Below, in pieces: positions 25,520 through 34,700 of a DNA stretch of 64,000 bases. Made by a program: the position numbers and the translations under genes. The DNA is from CAZDWZ01 sp964509425. GTDB taxonomy: Bacteria; Bdellovibrionota_C; UBA2361; SZUA-149; CAZDWZ01. How positions within the stretch are numbered: the stretch's first letter is position 1; each line of letters starts with the position of its first letter. The notes under the pieces were generated by a model. It worked only from the letters and a program-made list of their open reading frames with translations, ran no database searches and had not been told where the DNA came from. The DNA lies in the NCBI GenBank assembly GCA_964509425.1, contig CAZDWZ010000003.1, forward strand, positions 62,001 through 126,000, written 5' to 3'.

Positions 25520-27436
25520 TCAGTACACGTAGTTCGATGCGAACGTGCAGATAACATCGTCACCGACCTTCTGCATACGTTGGGTGGCGAGCATCGTAAC
25601 TTTGAAGAGTTCAGAAACTTCTTCTATCTCTTCCATCGTCACGCCCGCGCCCGGTGGTATGGCCATTCCGGCAAACGGCTTCAACATATCAAGCCCGAGT
25701 CCGAGGTTCATCATGAAAATCTGCGAACCAGTGGTGATATCCTCTTTTGCGTGTGGGAGCTTCGAAACCAAGAAATCGGCAGACTTTGCCGAATCCAGCT
25801 TGCTGGTGACGCCTGCCAGGAAATAGGGGTCGATACCGAACACAAGAGAGTTCTGACCGGCGAGTTGACCCACGAGCGGAATCGAATTCGTGGTGAACTT
25901 GATTTGCGATGTACTTCCGCTTTTCACCAACGAAGCGATCGGAGTCGTCGGCGCTACTCCCCCTTGAGCGGTCTGCGCAAGCGTGGTCAGTTCGTTTGCT
26001 GCTTCCGTGAACTGCTGGAGGAGCACGTCGCCCGAGAGCTTCGAGCCCGTTAGCAACATTCCGAATCTCGGCATCGCCCCGCTGGGCGGAGCTTCAACCA
26101 CTCCGACGAGGTTTGCAAATTGGAATTTTTCGAGAAGCGGATAGATCTTTTCGAAAAGTTCAAGACTCTTTTTCTCCTGCGGGCTCGAGCCGAGGTTTGC
26201 AAGCCCCTGCGATTTGAACATCGCCGCGGACTGTTGAAGCGCTGAGATTGGATAGTCGAACGCGATGATTGTCCGTTCGTCAATCAACCGTGATGCGATC
26301 GAGACTTTTTGTTGCTCGACAATTTTTCCATAAAAATCGCCTGCAGGCTTTTTGGTATCGACTTGAAAACAAGTGTTCTGACGAAGAGTTTTTCCGTCAC
26401 TGCCGAACGCCAGAGTTCCGGTGCCGAGCCCATCGAGGTAGGCGAGCATTTTCTCAAACTGTTCCATTTCGGCAGAAGTGTTTTGTCCCTCGGGGAGCGA
26501 AGCCGCCACGAGGTCTTTCGCCAGTTTCATGATGAGGTCGAACTGCATGCTTCCACCGATCGCGGTTTTGCTCAGCCAGCTTCGTGAGACGAGCTGGGCA
26601 GCGCCGGAGGCTGAAGCCGATTTTTTCTCGAAGAAATCAAGAGGATCTTTCGTGCCCAGCAGCAAGATAAAATGAGATCCCTTCATCGTCAGAGAAGCGA
26701 CGACGGGATCTGTGCTTCCGGGAATCGGGAAGGAGACATCAAGAGTGTTTGGATTGGGCTGGGAGATCTGAGCGCCCATCATCTCGGCCTGCTGTTTCAA
26801 CGGCTCGACCTGCATCTGGATCAATGCACTGTATTTTTTGGCTTGTTCGTCAGAAGCGAACTTCGCCATAATTGCGGTCGCGGGGATCGCCATCTTTTTT
26901 CCGCCGGCGTCGATCGGAATCGTCTTCGCCGCGAGTGAGAGGGAAATCTCAGAGAGGCTGCCCCAGAACTCTCGCAGCTCAGGAGGAATTCCGATTGCTC
27001 CTCCCGAGGTCAGCATCGCGAGGCCGGGGTTCGCACTTGCCGCCGCCTCGGCGCCCGCGGCCATCATTTGCTCCGGTTGGTATTTTTTCCAGGCCTTGGT
27101 CTGTTGCACTTTGCCAAACCACGCGAGAGCCGGCATTGCAAGCTCATCCAGTTGCCGCGGGAAAAGATCGAGAACGAACATGCTTTGACCCGCAAGCTTC
27201 GCGGCGAAGGAATCAACCGTCGGAAGCGCCGGCGGAGGGGCGACAGGGGATACTCCCGAAGACACCGTCGATTCCGGCGCCGTCGTGGTTAAAGAAGCTC
27301 GCTCGCCAGCGACTTTGGCTGGAGCATCGCTCGTGCCTTGCGGTTCACCGCGGGGACGTTCGTTCTTTTGAACGAATGCAACTGCCACAACGCCGATGAC
27401 GGCGACGGATGCGAGAATAGGAATTATTTGCTTCAT
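25520..27436 (-). CDS. membrane-anchored or exported protein of unknown family
   Basis: About 638 residues from the ATG at 27436, chosen because the hydrophobic segment IIPILASVAVIGVVAVAFV follows at once; no good ribosome site is seen. The segment is a signal anchor or uncleaved signal peptide. A Pro/Ser/Thr-rich linker (residues about 30-75) leads into a large extracytoplasmic domain rich in Ala, Leu and Ser. Similar stretches within the domain (ALAWFGKVQQTKAWKKYQ, DPLDFFEKKSASASGAAQLV, LVFGIDPYFLAGVTSKLDSA) suggest an internally repeated alpha/beta unit, as in some DUF3352-like proteins, but I cannot confirm that. A perfect 21-bp inverted repeat lies just upstream. Function is unknown. Confidence 0.7.
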   Translation of the reverse strand: MKQIIPILASVAVIGVVAVAFVQKNERPRGEPQGTSDAPAKVAGERASLTTTAPESTVSSGVSPVAPPPALPTVDSFAAKLAGQSMFVLDLFPRQLDELAMPALAWFGKVQQTKAWKKYQPEQMMAAGAEAAASANPGLAMLTSGGAIGIPPELREFWGSLSEISLSLAAKTIPIDAGGKKMAIPATAIMAKFASDEQAKKYSALIQMQVEPLKQQAEMMGAQISQPNPNTLDVSFPIPGSTDPVVASLTMKGSHFILLLGTKDPLDFFEKKSASASGAAQLVSRSWLSKTAIGGSMQFDLIMKLAKDLVAASLPEGQNTSAEMEQFEKMLAYLDGLGTGTLAFGSDGKTLRQNTCFQVDTKKPAGDFYGKIVEQQKVSIASRLIDERTIIAFDYPISALQQSAAMFKSQGLANLGSSPQEKKSLELFEKIYPLLEKFQFANLVGVVEAPPSGAMPRFGMLLTGSKLSGDVLLQQFTEAANELTTLAQTAQGGVAPTTPIASLVKSGSTSQIKFTTNSIPLVGQLAGQNSLVFGIDPYFLAGVTSKLDSAKSADFLVSKLPHAKEDITTGSQIFMMNLGLGLDMLKPFAGMAIPPGAGVTMEEIEEVSELFKVTMLATQRMQKVGDDVICTFASNYVY

Positions 27437-27466
27437 ATGTATGGTCAAAGCTTTAGGTTTGAGCCT

Positions 27467-27524
27467 CAGCAATTCTAAATTTGACCTGAGACTTCGTTGC
27501 AGGAGGTCAAATTTAGAATTGCTG
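27467..27524. repeat. perfect 21-bp inverted repeat, 16-base loop
   Basis: The arm at 27467-27487 begins CAGCAATTCT and ends TTTGACCT; it is matched base for base by the reverse complement at 27504-27524. The loop is 16 bases (27488-27503). It lies 31 bp upstream of the start at 27436 and about 180 bp downstream of the xylA stop, reading in the reverse direction. There is no T-run, so it is either a strong RNA hairpin in the leader or spacer, or a DNA-binding site, rather than a classical terminator. Confidence 0.85.
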
Positions 27525-27701
27525 TTTGAGCTCGGCTTTAGAAGTCACGACTTTTCTAAAGGTTTCTTTTATCTCCCTTAGAGTGCGGTGACTACCCTTA
27601 TCCCGGCTCGGTTTTCGGTTTTCAGAAAGCGTTTAATTCGACTTTTTGTTGCGGTATTTGCCGTCAGGCGTTCGGCCCGTTCCCCCCTTCTTTCCTCCCT
27701 C

Positions 27702-28850
27702 TCACACTCCGTCCTTCATATACAATTTGTTGAAGACCGCCTGCGCGTCCATCACCGCCCCCCGCATAATATCCTCCGCCATCGCGGTCTCTCGAGAGGC
27801 GAGCGCCTTTTCGAGCGCCTTACAATCGAGATTTGCCGCCGCCTGCTCGCACGCCTCCCAACTGAGGATGCTCCGGACGACCCGATCGATCCCCTGACGT
27901 TCATTGTCATACGGTCGAACCTGCATGTCATGCCCGCACCATCGCGCGTATTCTGCGTCCTGAAGGAGTCGGGCAATTGAGATATTCATCGCGTTAATTC
28001 GTACGCCGTGATCGATGTCGAACTTGCCGGGTCCGCCGAGGATGATTCCGTCATTGTAGCCTTGGCTGTTCATGTGGACATGCATCACCGCATCGTTGTC
28101 GAGCTCTTCTACCGTGTCGTAAATATGATCGAGCCCAATCATCTCCGAATGTCCGAACTCTTTGTTCACGCCTTTCTTAGACAGGTCAATTCCAAACTCT
28201 GAAGCCAGCTTGTTCCAAAGCACCAGCACGCTCGCCACGGTCGGAAGCAGCATCGCCGGGTGGCCCTCATTGGGCTTCGGTTCAATTCCAATGTAGAGAT
28301 TGCCGCCTTTTTTTTGCTCGTACCGGCAGAGCTCCGCGATATTGTTTTTCAGATAGGAGTACATCTCTCGCACCTGAACGACAGCCATGTCGTACCCGTA
28401 CGATCCGTTCCAGAGTACAAACGTCGGTGCTTTCGCGGGGTCCTTGTGCCAGGCGTCTTTCATCGCGCCGTAAGCGATATCGACGGTGCGCTGTCCGAAC
28501 TCGGCGGCCTTACTCCGCTCATTGGCGTCTAGTGACGCAATCCCACCGTAGCCGAAATGCCCATGAGCACCCGGCGTGATCATCGCGAGATAAACGCCGG
28601 CTTCCTTCATGGCTGCCGCAATCTCCTGCGCCGTCGTTTCACTCACTTCGTTATTATAGTGAAGCTCAACTCCGAGTTCCGTATTCGCCGGCAAGCGAGG
28701 CAGTATCTCTTTCTTCACGAGCCTCACAAAATCCGCGGAGGAGAATTTCGAGCCGTCCCAAGCCGGTCGTATCCCAGCAGGCAAAAATCCGCCCTTTCCG
28801 GAGTGAAAGGTCCATCGGCAGACGCTGTGAAGACGAGTTTGAGTTTTCAT
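27702..28850 (-). CDS. xylA: xylose isomerase (class I type)
   Basis: 382 residues, the length of the short class I enzymes (about 387 in Streptomyces) rather than the 440-residue E. coli type. It interconverts D-xylose and D-xylulose in the cytoplasm with two divalent metal ions. Family landmarks in order are the barrel strand GVELHYNNEV, a metal-site segment IGIEPKPNEGHPA, then EFGHSEMIGLD, VMHVHMNSQGYNDG and a C-terminal FDIDHGV metal-ligand region. The start overlaps the last 4 bp of the upstream xylulokinase gene, so the two are translationally coupled. The segment FVLWNGSYGYD differs from the usual WGGREG signature. The substrate could therefore be a related sugar, although the xylB partner supports xylose. 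Confidence 0.87.
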   Translation of the reverse strand: MKTQTRLHSVCRWTFHSGKGGFLPAGIRPAWDGSKFSSADFVRLVKKEILPRLPANTELGVELHYNNEVSETTAQEIAAAMKEAGVYLAMITPGAHGHFGYGGIASLDANERSKAAEFGQRTVDIAYGAMKDAWHKDPAKAPTFVLWNGSYGYDMAVVQVREMYSYLKNNIAELCRYEQKKGGNLYIGIEPKPNEGHPAMLLPTVASVLVLWNKLASEFGIDLSKKGVNKEFGHSEMIGLDHIYDTVEELDNDAVMHVHMNSQGYNDGIILGGPGKFDIDHGVRINAMNISIARLLQDAEYARWCGHDMQVRPYDNERQGIDRVVRSILSWEACEQAAANLDCKALEKALASRETAMAEDIMRGAVMDAQAVFNKLYMKDGV

Positions 28851-30409
28851 TTTTCTCCTCGCGGTTTCCGGTTTTCAAAAAGCGATCGTTCTGATCTAAG
28901 AAATTCCTTCCAGCGGCCGTAGCTCTCCTGGAGTGCCGCAGAAATTTTTGGATTCGGCTCTACCGTTTTTTTCGATTCGAGTCCGCGGAAACATTCGCCG
29001 AAATCGGCATAGAGCCCCAAGCCCTTTCCCGCAGCTCGCGCTGCGCCGGATGCTCCATCCGACGCGGAAATCTCTATCGAGCACGACGCAGTTGATGCGA
29101 GCGTCTCGTGGAAGATTGGGCTGAGAAAGAGGTTTGCGTTTCCGGCGTGTATGCGTTTTACGGGTATACCCAGCTCGCGGAGAACTTCGAGGCCGTAAGC
29201 GAGGGAGAATGCGATGCCCTCTTGAGCGGCGCGAACGAGATGTCGTTTGTCGTGGCGGAGAAAGTTCAAATTTTTTAGAGCAGCTCCCAGATCCTGGTTT
29301 TCGAGCGAACGCTCCGCTCCGTTTCCGTACGGGAGAACGAGAAGTCCGTCGCTTCCGGCGCTTACTTCCGCTGCAACTGCATTTAGCTCTGGATATCCGG
29401 GGAGTGCTGCTCCGCCGGCGATCAGGCGCCTGATCCAGGAGTACAGAATTCCGGAGCCGTTTACACAAAGCAACACGCCGAAGCGCGGTCGATCCTCCCG
29501 GTGGTTGACGTGGATGAACGTATTTACTCGGCCGAGATGATCCGAAACTGCCGTGTCCGCGACGGCATAGACGACCGCGGAGGTTCCGGCGGTGCTCGCG
29601 ATGTCTCCGGGATTCAGCGCGGCCAGGGAGAACGCATTATTCGGTTGATCTCCGGCACGATACGTAATTGGTGTGCCCGCCTTCATTCCCAGCAAAGAAG
29701 CGACCGCGGTTTGGAGCTTGGCCTGTACCCCGAAGGTTGGGACGAACTCCGGGAGAATGTCCGCAGACATTTCGAAATACCGGAGCAGGAGATCGGCGGG
29801 TTTCTTAGTCTCGTAATCCCAGAGAATCATCTCAGACAATCCGGAACAGGTCGTTTGTCTCTCGCCGCTCAGGCGGAATCCGATATAATCGCCGGGCAAG
29901 AAGAGCGTTTTCGTGCGCTCGGCGCTGTGCGGTTCGTTCTCCATCAACCAACGAAAACGTGAAGCCGTGAAGTTCCCCGGCGGATTCTTCAAGTGCTGAA
30001 GAGAGACATCTCGTCCGAGATCCGAGTAGGCGCGCTCTCCGATCTGAACGGCTCGGCTGTCACACCAAATGATCGACGGGCGAATCAGCTTGTCATCTTT
30101 ATCAAGGAGAACCAGCCCATGCATCTGATACGAGATACCAATCGCAGCGACAGATTCTAAGGTCGTGCCCGTGTTTCGTGATTCAAGCTCTTGGCGAAGT
30201 TTCCGGGTGGCGAGCACCAAATGGTCCCACCACAACTCAGGGTCCTGTTCTGCCCACCCCGGGGATTTCGACAGAATTGCGAGCTCTTCGCCTGACGGTG
30301 ACTGAGCGCTTGCGACTACCGCCCCTGTGTCTGAATCGACAATCGATGCTTTGATCGAGGAGGAGCCGCAATCGTATCCGAGAAGAAGCGAAGCCGATTT
30401 TTTGACCAT
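28847..30409 (-). CDS. xylB: xylulokinase (FGGY family)
   Basis: 520 residues. FGGY-family carbohydrate kinase that makes xylulose 5-phosphate from xylulose and ATP, feeding the pentose phosphate pathway. The N-terminal ATPase motif is LLLGYDCGSSSIKASIVD. The conserved substrate region PGWAEQDPELWW, ISYQMHGLVLLD and PSIIWCDSRAV follows, and the C-terminal half has the phosphate-2 region GIAFSLAYGLEVL. The gene is first in a two-gene operon with xylA (4-bp overlap), an order often seen the other way round. No xylose transporter or XylR repressor is adjacent, so import and regulation must be encoded elsewhere. The upstream neighbour on the same strand, a TPR protein gene, ends about 110 bp before it. 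Confidence 0.88.
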   Translation of the reverse strand: MVKKSASLLLGYDCGSSSIKASIVDSDTGAVVASAQSPSGEELAILSKSPGWAEQDPELWWDHLVLATRKLRQELESRNTGTTLESVAAIGISYQMHGLVLLDKDDKLIRPSIIWCDSRAVQIGERAYSDLGRDVSLQHLKNPPGNFTASRFRWLMENEPHSAERTKTLFLPGDYIGFRLSGERQTTCSGLSEMILWDYETKKPADLLLRYFEMSADILPEFVPTFGVQAKLQTAVASLLGMKAGTPITYRAGDQPNNAFSLAALNPGDIASTAGTSAVVYAVADTAVSDHLGRVNTFIHVNHREDRPRFGVLLCVNGSGILYSWIRRLIAGGAALPGYPELNAVAAEVSAGSDGLLVLPYGNGAERSLENQDLGAALKNLNFLRHDKRHLVRAAQEGIAFSLAYGLEVLRELGIPVKRIHAGNANLFLSPIFHETLASTASCSIEISASDGASGAARAAGKGLGLYADFGECFRGLESKKTVEPNPKISAALQESYGRWKEFLRSERSLFENRKPRGEK

Positions 30410-30521
30410 CGTTTATTCGCACTTTAATGTTTGATGGAGGAGCTTACACCCTCCGGATCGCGAAACAAAGTGTCTCGCCCGGCTTTTTTAGGTCGGTCGC
30501 TTCGGACGTCTCAACCCTATC

Positions 30522-31517
30522 TTATCGCGTAGGCTGTGCGGCGGCAGTTTGAGAAATTTTCTTTTTGATATTCAGGATCTCCTCCTGATAGCGGATTCGC
30601 AAAGAGGGGTCGCGAAGGAATGCTGATTGGAAATCCCGTTCCGCTTCTTCGGTATTCCGAAGCTGGAGGTTCGCGAGTCCGCGGAGGCAATAGAGCTCCG
30701 CTTCATCGGAACCGAGTTCGAACGCTCTTGAGTAGTCACTGACCGCCCGGGTGAACTCGCCAAGATTGTAAAACGCTTCGCCGCGATAGAAATACACTCC
30801 GGCGCGGAACGACCCGTAGGAGATCGCCTTTGTATAATCATCGATGCTCGCCCGATCGCGGCCCAAGAAAAAATTAGCCTCGGCGCGTTTTTCGTAGGCG
30901 AGCCGGATGATCGATTCTCGATTCCGTTTCTCGCTGAAATCAATAACGGATCGGCCGCGGCGCGAAGTCCAACCGAGCTCACTCAGGCGAAGCGCTTCTG
31001 AAGCATCCTTTTCGCACAGGTCGTATTTCTTCAAGAGGCGATACGCCTCCGCCCGATTGAGAAATGCGTCGGTGTTCTGGGGATCGCTCGCGAGTGCTTC
31101 CGAGAAAGCCGTAACCGCTTCCTCCAGTTTCTCTTGCGAAAGATGTTGAATGCCCATGTAGAAGGATTGATTGTCCTGTGTGGGGGGAACCTGCGATCGT
31201 TCGAGTGCATGAACTTCGCCGAGACCGGAAGGCGCTCCCGGAATCGCGCTCCCGTTCGGTCGTGAAAAGCTTTCAGGGAGGGGCGAGTCCGGATTTGCCG
31301 GAGGAATTTGCGCCGGGACCGGTCCAGGGCTTCGGTCGTGCTCGAATTGCTGAAAGGTCCGGAGACTTTCTTCCGAATGTTTTGGGAGACCGGGTTGCGC
31401 GAGAACCAGATCGGGATCAACTGAAATTGAGACTGAAAACGCCAGGAATACCCATGCACCGATCGGCAAGAAGTTCCGGTGTTCTCGAAGTTCAGGGCAG
31501 CAAAAGGGTAACGGCAT
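30522..31517 (-). CDS. exported TPR-repeat protein
   Basis: 331 residues. An N-terminal signal peptide (IGAWVFLAFSVSISV, with cleavage likely near LVLAQ) is followed by a Pro-rich linker of about 75 residues. At least four tetratricopeptide repeats follow from about residue 118 to the end: FYMGIQHLSQEKLEEAVTAF, AFLNRAEAYRLLKKYDL, VYFYRGEAFYNLGEF and LYCLRGLANLQLRNTEEA. TPR arrays bind other proteins, so a periplasmic scaffold role is likely. The partner is unknown. The gene diverges from the alpha-2-macroglobulin gene, which itself has TPR-like helices at its N-terminus, across a 226-bp spacer. This shared start region suggests common regulation, which is inference. Confidence 0.8.
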   Translation of the reverse strand: MPLPFCCPELREHRNFLPIGAWVFLAFSVSISVDPDLVLAQPGLPKHSEESLRTFQQFEHDRSPGPVPAQIPPANPDSPLPESFSRPNGSAIPGAPSGLGEVHALERSQVPPTQDNQSFYMGIQHLSQEKLEEAVTAFSEALASDPQNTDAFLNRAEAYRLLKKYDLCEKDASEALRLSELGWTSRRGRSVIDFSEKRNRESIIRLAYEKRAEANFFLGRDRASIDDYTKAISYGSFRAGVYFYRGEAFYNLGEFTRAVSDYSRAFELGSDEAELYCLRGLANLQLRNTEEAERDFQSAFLRDPSLRIRYQEEILNIKKKISQTAAAQPTR

Positions 31518-31743
31518 AGTTCGAAGCGGAGAAGAACGGATTTTTCTGTCGGCTGTTTATATTGCTTGGTAGAACTCCCCACAATGACCTTGGAATACTT
31601 TTTTTCCGCCTGCCCCGTGTCCGCTTAAAATCATCCAGCAGTTCGAGCATAAATCAGTGATTTCAAAGCGGTTTCGGTTGGCCGCTGAGGGCTTCGAACT
31701 TTTTCCCCGGCAGCGGGTCTAACGATTGATGAAAGGCACAAGG

Positions 31744-34700
31744 ATGACCATGAAATCGAGACTCAGTTTCATTAAAACCTCGGCCCTGCTTGTTGCGTTG
31801 ATTCTCTTCGCAGCTCCGGCGGCTTTGTTTGCACAAACCAAGGATTCGTCCGCGAGAGCGAAAGCGCTCAAGCTGCTTCAGGACGGAAACTACAAGGATG
31901 CTTACGAAGCATACCGCGGGATCATTTTCAAAGAATCGAGCACAGACCCCGAGCTTGCAAACGATCTCAGCTACGCCGTATCAGCATTGCAGTCGGCGCA
32001 GCGAATGGAAGAGGTCGATCGCTTCTTGGAAGAGGCAATCGCAAAACATCCCGAGAACTGGAACGTGCTCCGCACGGCAGCGCAGAAATACAACGACTTC
32101 ATGCATCAGGGTTACATCGTCTCGGGAGAATTCTCGCGCGGTTGGGCAAGAGGCGGGGATGTTCGAACAGTTTATTCAAACGATCGAGATCGCGTTCGTG
32201 CGCTGCAGTTGATGTCCAAGGCCGCGTCGCTCGCAGAAAAATCCGCAAAGAAAGTTGAAACCGCGCAGCTCTATTTGGACTATGCACGAATGCTGCTCGG
32301 CACTGCGTCTTGGAAGCTGCAGGCACTCACTGATCTCGACAAACTTCCCGACTACAGTGAAGATTATTACTACAGCTACCGCTCAGGTACGATGCCGGCG
32401 CCAGTTAATGACAAGGGCGATCCGGTCTATCATTATGTCCCGGAAACACTCGAATCGGCGAAAAGCGATGGTGAGCGCTGGCGATGGATGCGGGCCCGAG
32501 CTGCCGAGCTGAATCCGGACCTGCGAGGGTCGCTGGATTTTGAATTCGCCAATTTTCTCGATTCTCAGTTCGGAGCACGGACTCTTGCCACGTACGGAAA
32601 CTTTTTTAATGCGGGCGAATCGGACGGCGACACCAGAGAGAAGGAAGGTGCATTTTCTCTCCAGACTCTAAAAGACTCGGAGACGATTGCTCGCTTGGCG
32701 AATGGCATAAAGCGATTTCCGCTTCCTCCGGAGTTTAACTTCGTTTCAATATTCAAGGAACTCGCGGAGCAAAAGGGCGGCGGCCATCAGCAGATGGCGA
32801 TCGATCGGCTTGCTCAGCTCTACGAAGATCGGCGGCAATACCCGACTGCTGCGAAGTATTGGCAGGAAGGCATCGAACGGTTTGGACCGGGTTCCGACAA
32901 CTACCGGAAGAAGCGCCTCGATCAAATCGTCGGAGCTTGGGGCCGATTCGAAGGCACGACAAGTCAGGCCGCCGGTGAGAACACGAGCTTTGAATTTCTT
33001 TTCCGGAACGCGACAAGTGTTTCGTTCGAAGCACATCAGCTGAACGCCGAGGCGCTGGTCTCGGACGTGATCGAATACCTCCGCTCGAATCCGAAGGAAC
33101 TCAACTGGCAGAAAATTGAAATCAACAACATCGGATATCGAATCGTTCATGAAAACGAGGCGAAATATGTCGAAAAGAAAGTGGCAGATTGGGTAACGAA
33201 GCTCTCGCCTCGTGAAGCCCACTTCAATCGGCGAATCACCGTGGAAGTGCCGGTGAAAACAGCCGGAGCGTACCTCATCACCGCGAAGGTCGCCGGAGGA
33301 AACACCACCAAGTCTGTTATTTGGCTGAACGACACCGCAATCGTTCGAAAAAACTTGAGCACCGGCGTTCTTCATTTCTTTGCCGACGCGAAAAGCGGAG
33401 CGGCTGTTCCGGGAATGAAGCTTCAATTTTTTGGATACAAAACCGAATACGTCGAGCGGACGTTGTTCTCCGCAAGAAGCCACAACGTCCGAACGTCAGA
33501 CTTCACCGCCGAAGCCGATAAGAACGGACAGTTTCTCAGTGAAAGCGGTAAAATCGGAAACGACTTTCATTGGCTGGTGATCGCTCGGAACGAAAAGGGC
33601 CGTTTCGCTTATCTCGGCTTTCACAACATCTGGTACGGGAATTATTATGATGCGGAGTACAACCAAACGAAGCTCTACGGAATCACCGATCGACCGGTTT
33701 ACCGCCCGCTTCAGAAAGTTCAATACAAGGTCTGGGCCCGACATGCGAAATACGATCGCGAGGATTCGGCACCCTACGCAAACAGCAATGCGACGATTCG
33801 AATTACCAATCCGCGCGGCGAAAAGATCGATGAAAAACAGTTCCAATTTGACGAGTGGGCGGGCTACGCCGGGAGCCTGGATCTGCCGAAAGACGCTCCA
33901 CTCGGGATGTATCATGCCTATATCGATAACATTGGATCGGGATTCTCTTTTCGAGTCGAAGAATACAAGAAGCCGGAATTTGAGGTGAAGATTGAAGCTC
34001 CTTCGGAGCCGGTTGCTCTTGGAGAAAAGATTACCGCGAAGTTGAGCGCCAAGTATTACTTTGGAGCTCCTGTCACAAAGGGCACGGTGAAATACAAAAT
34101 CCAACGTTCAGATTTTGATTCTCGTTGGTATCCGCTCGGGCTTTGGGACTGGTTTTACGGCCCGGGCTACTGGTGGTTTGCCTACGACTACTTTTGGTAT
34201 CCAGGCTGGCGCGTGTGGGGATGCCGAGCGCCTCTCCAGTGGTGGATATGGACCGGTGAGCGAAATCCTCCCGAGCTCGTTCAAGAACAGGAAGTGGAAA
34301 TTGGCCCCGAAGGGAAGCTCGAGATTCAGATCGATACGGCTCTCGTCAAGGAGCTTCGGTCGGATACCGATCACAAATATCAAATCACTGCTGAGGTGGT
34401 CGATGAGTCTCGGAGAGTAATTACCGGCACGGGAACGATTCTCGTCGCGCGGCAGCCGTTTAAGGTCTACTCGTGGGTCGATCGAGGATATTATCGCTCT
34501 GGGGATACAATCGGAGCCGGTTTCTCTGCTCAGACTATCGACAATAAACCGGTCGAAGGAAAGGGCGTCGTAAAGCTCTACTCGATCTCGTACGACGAAT
34601 CCCGGAAGCCGGTTGAGAAGGCAGTCGAGACTTGGAATCTGGATACCAGTGCTACCGGAAGTGCCGCCCTCCAGATGCGCGCCGGATCGCAAGGTCAATA

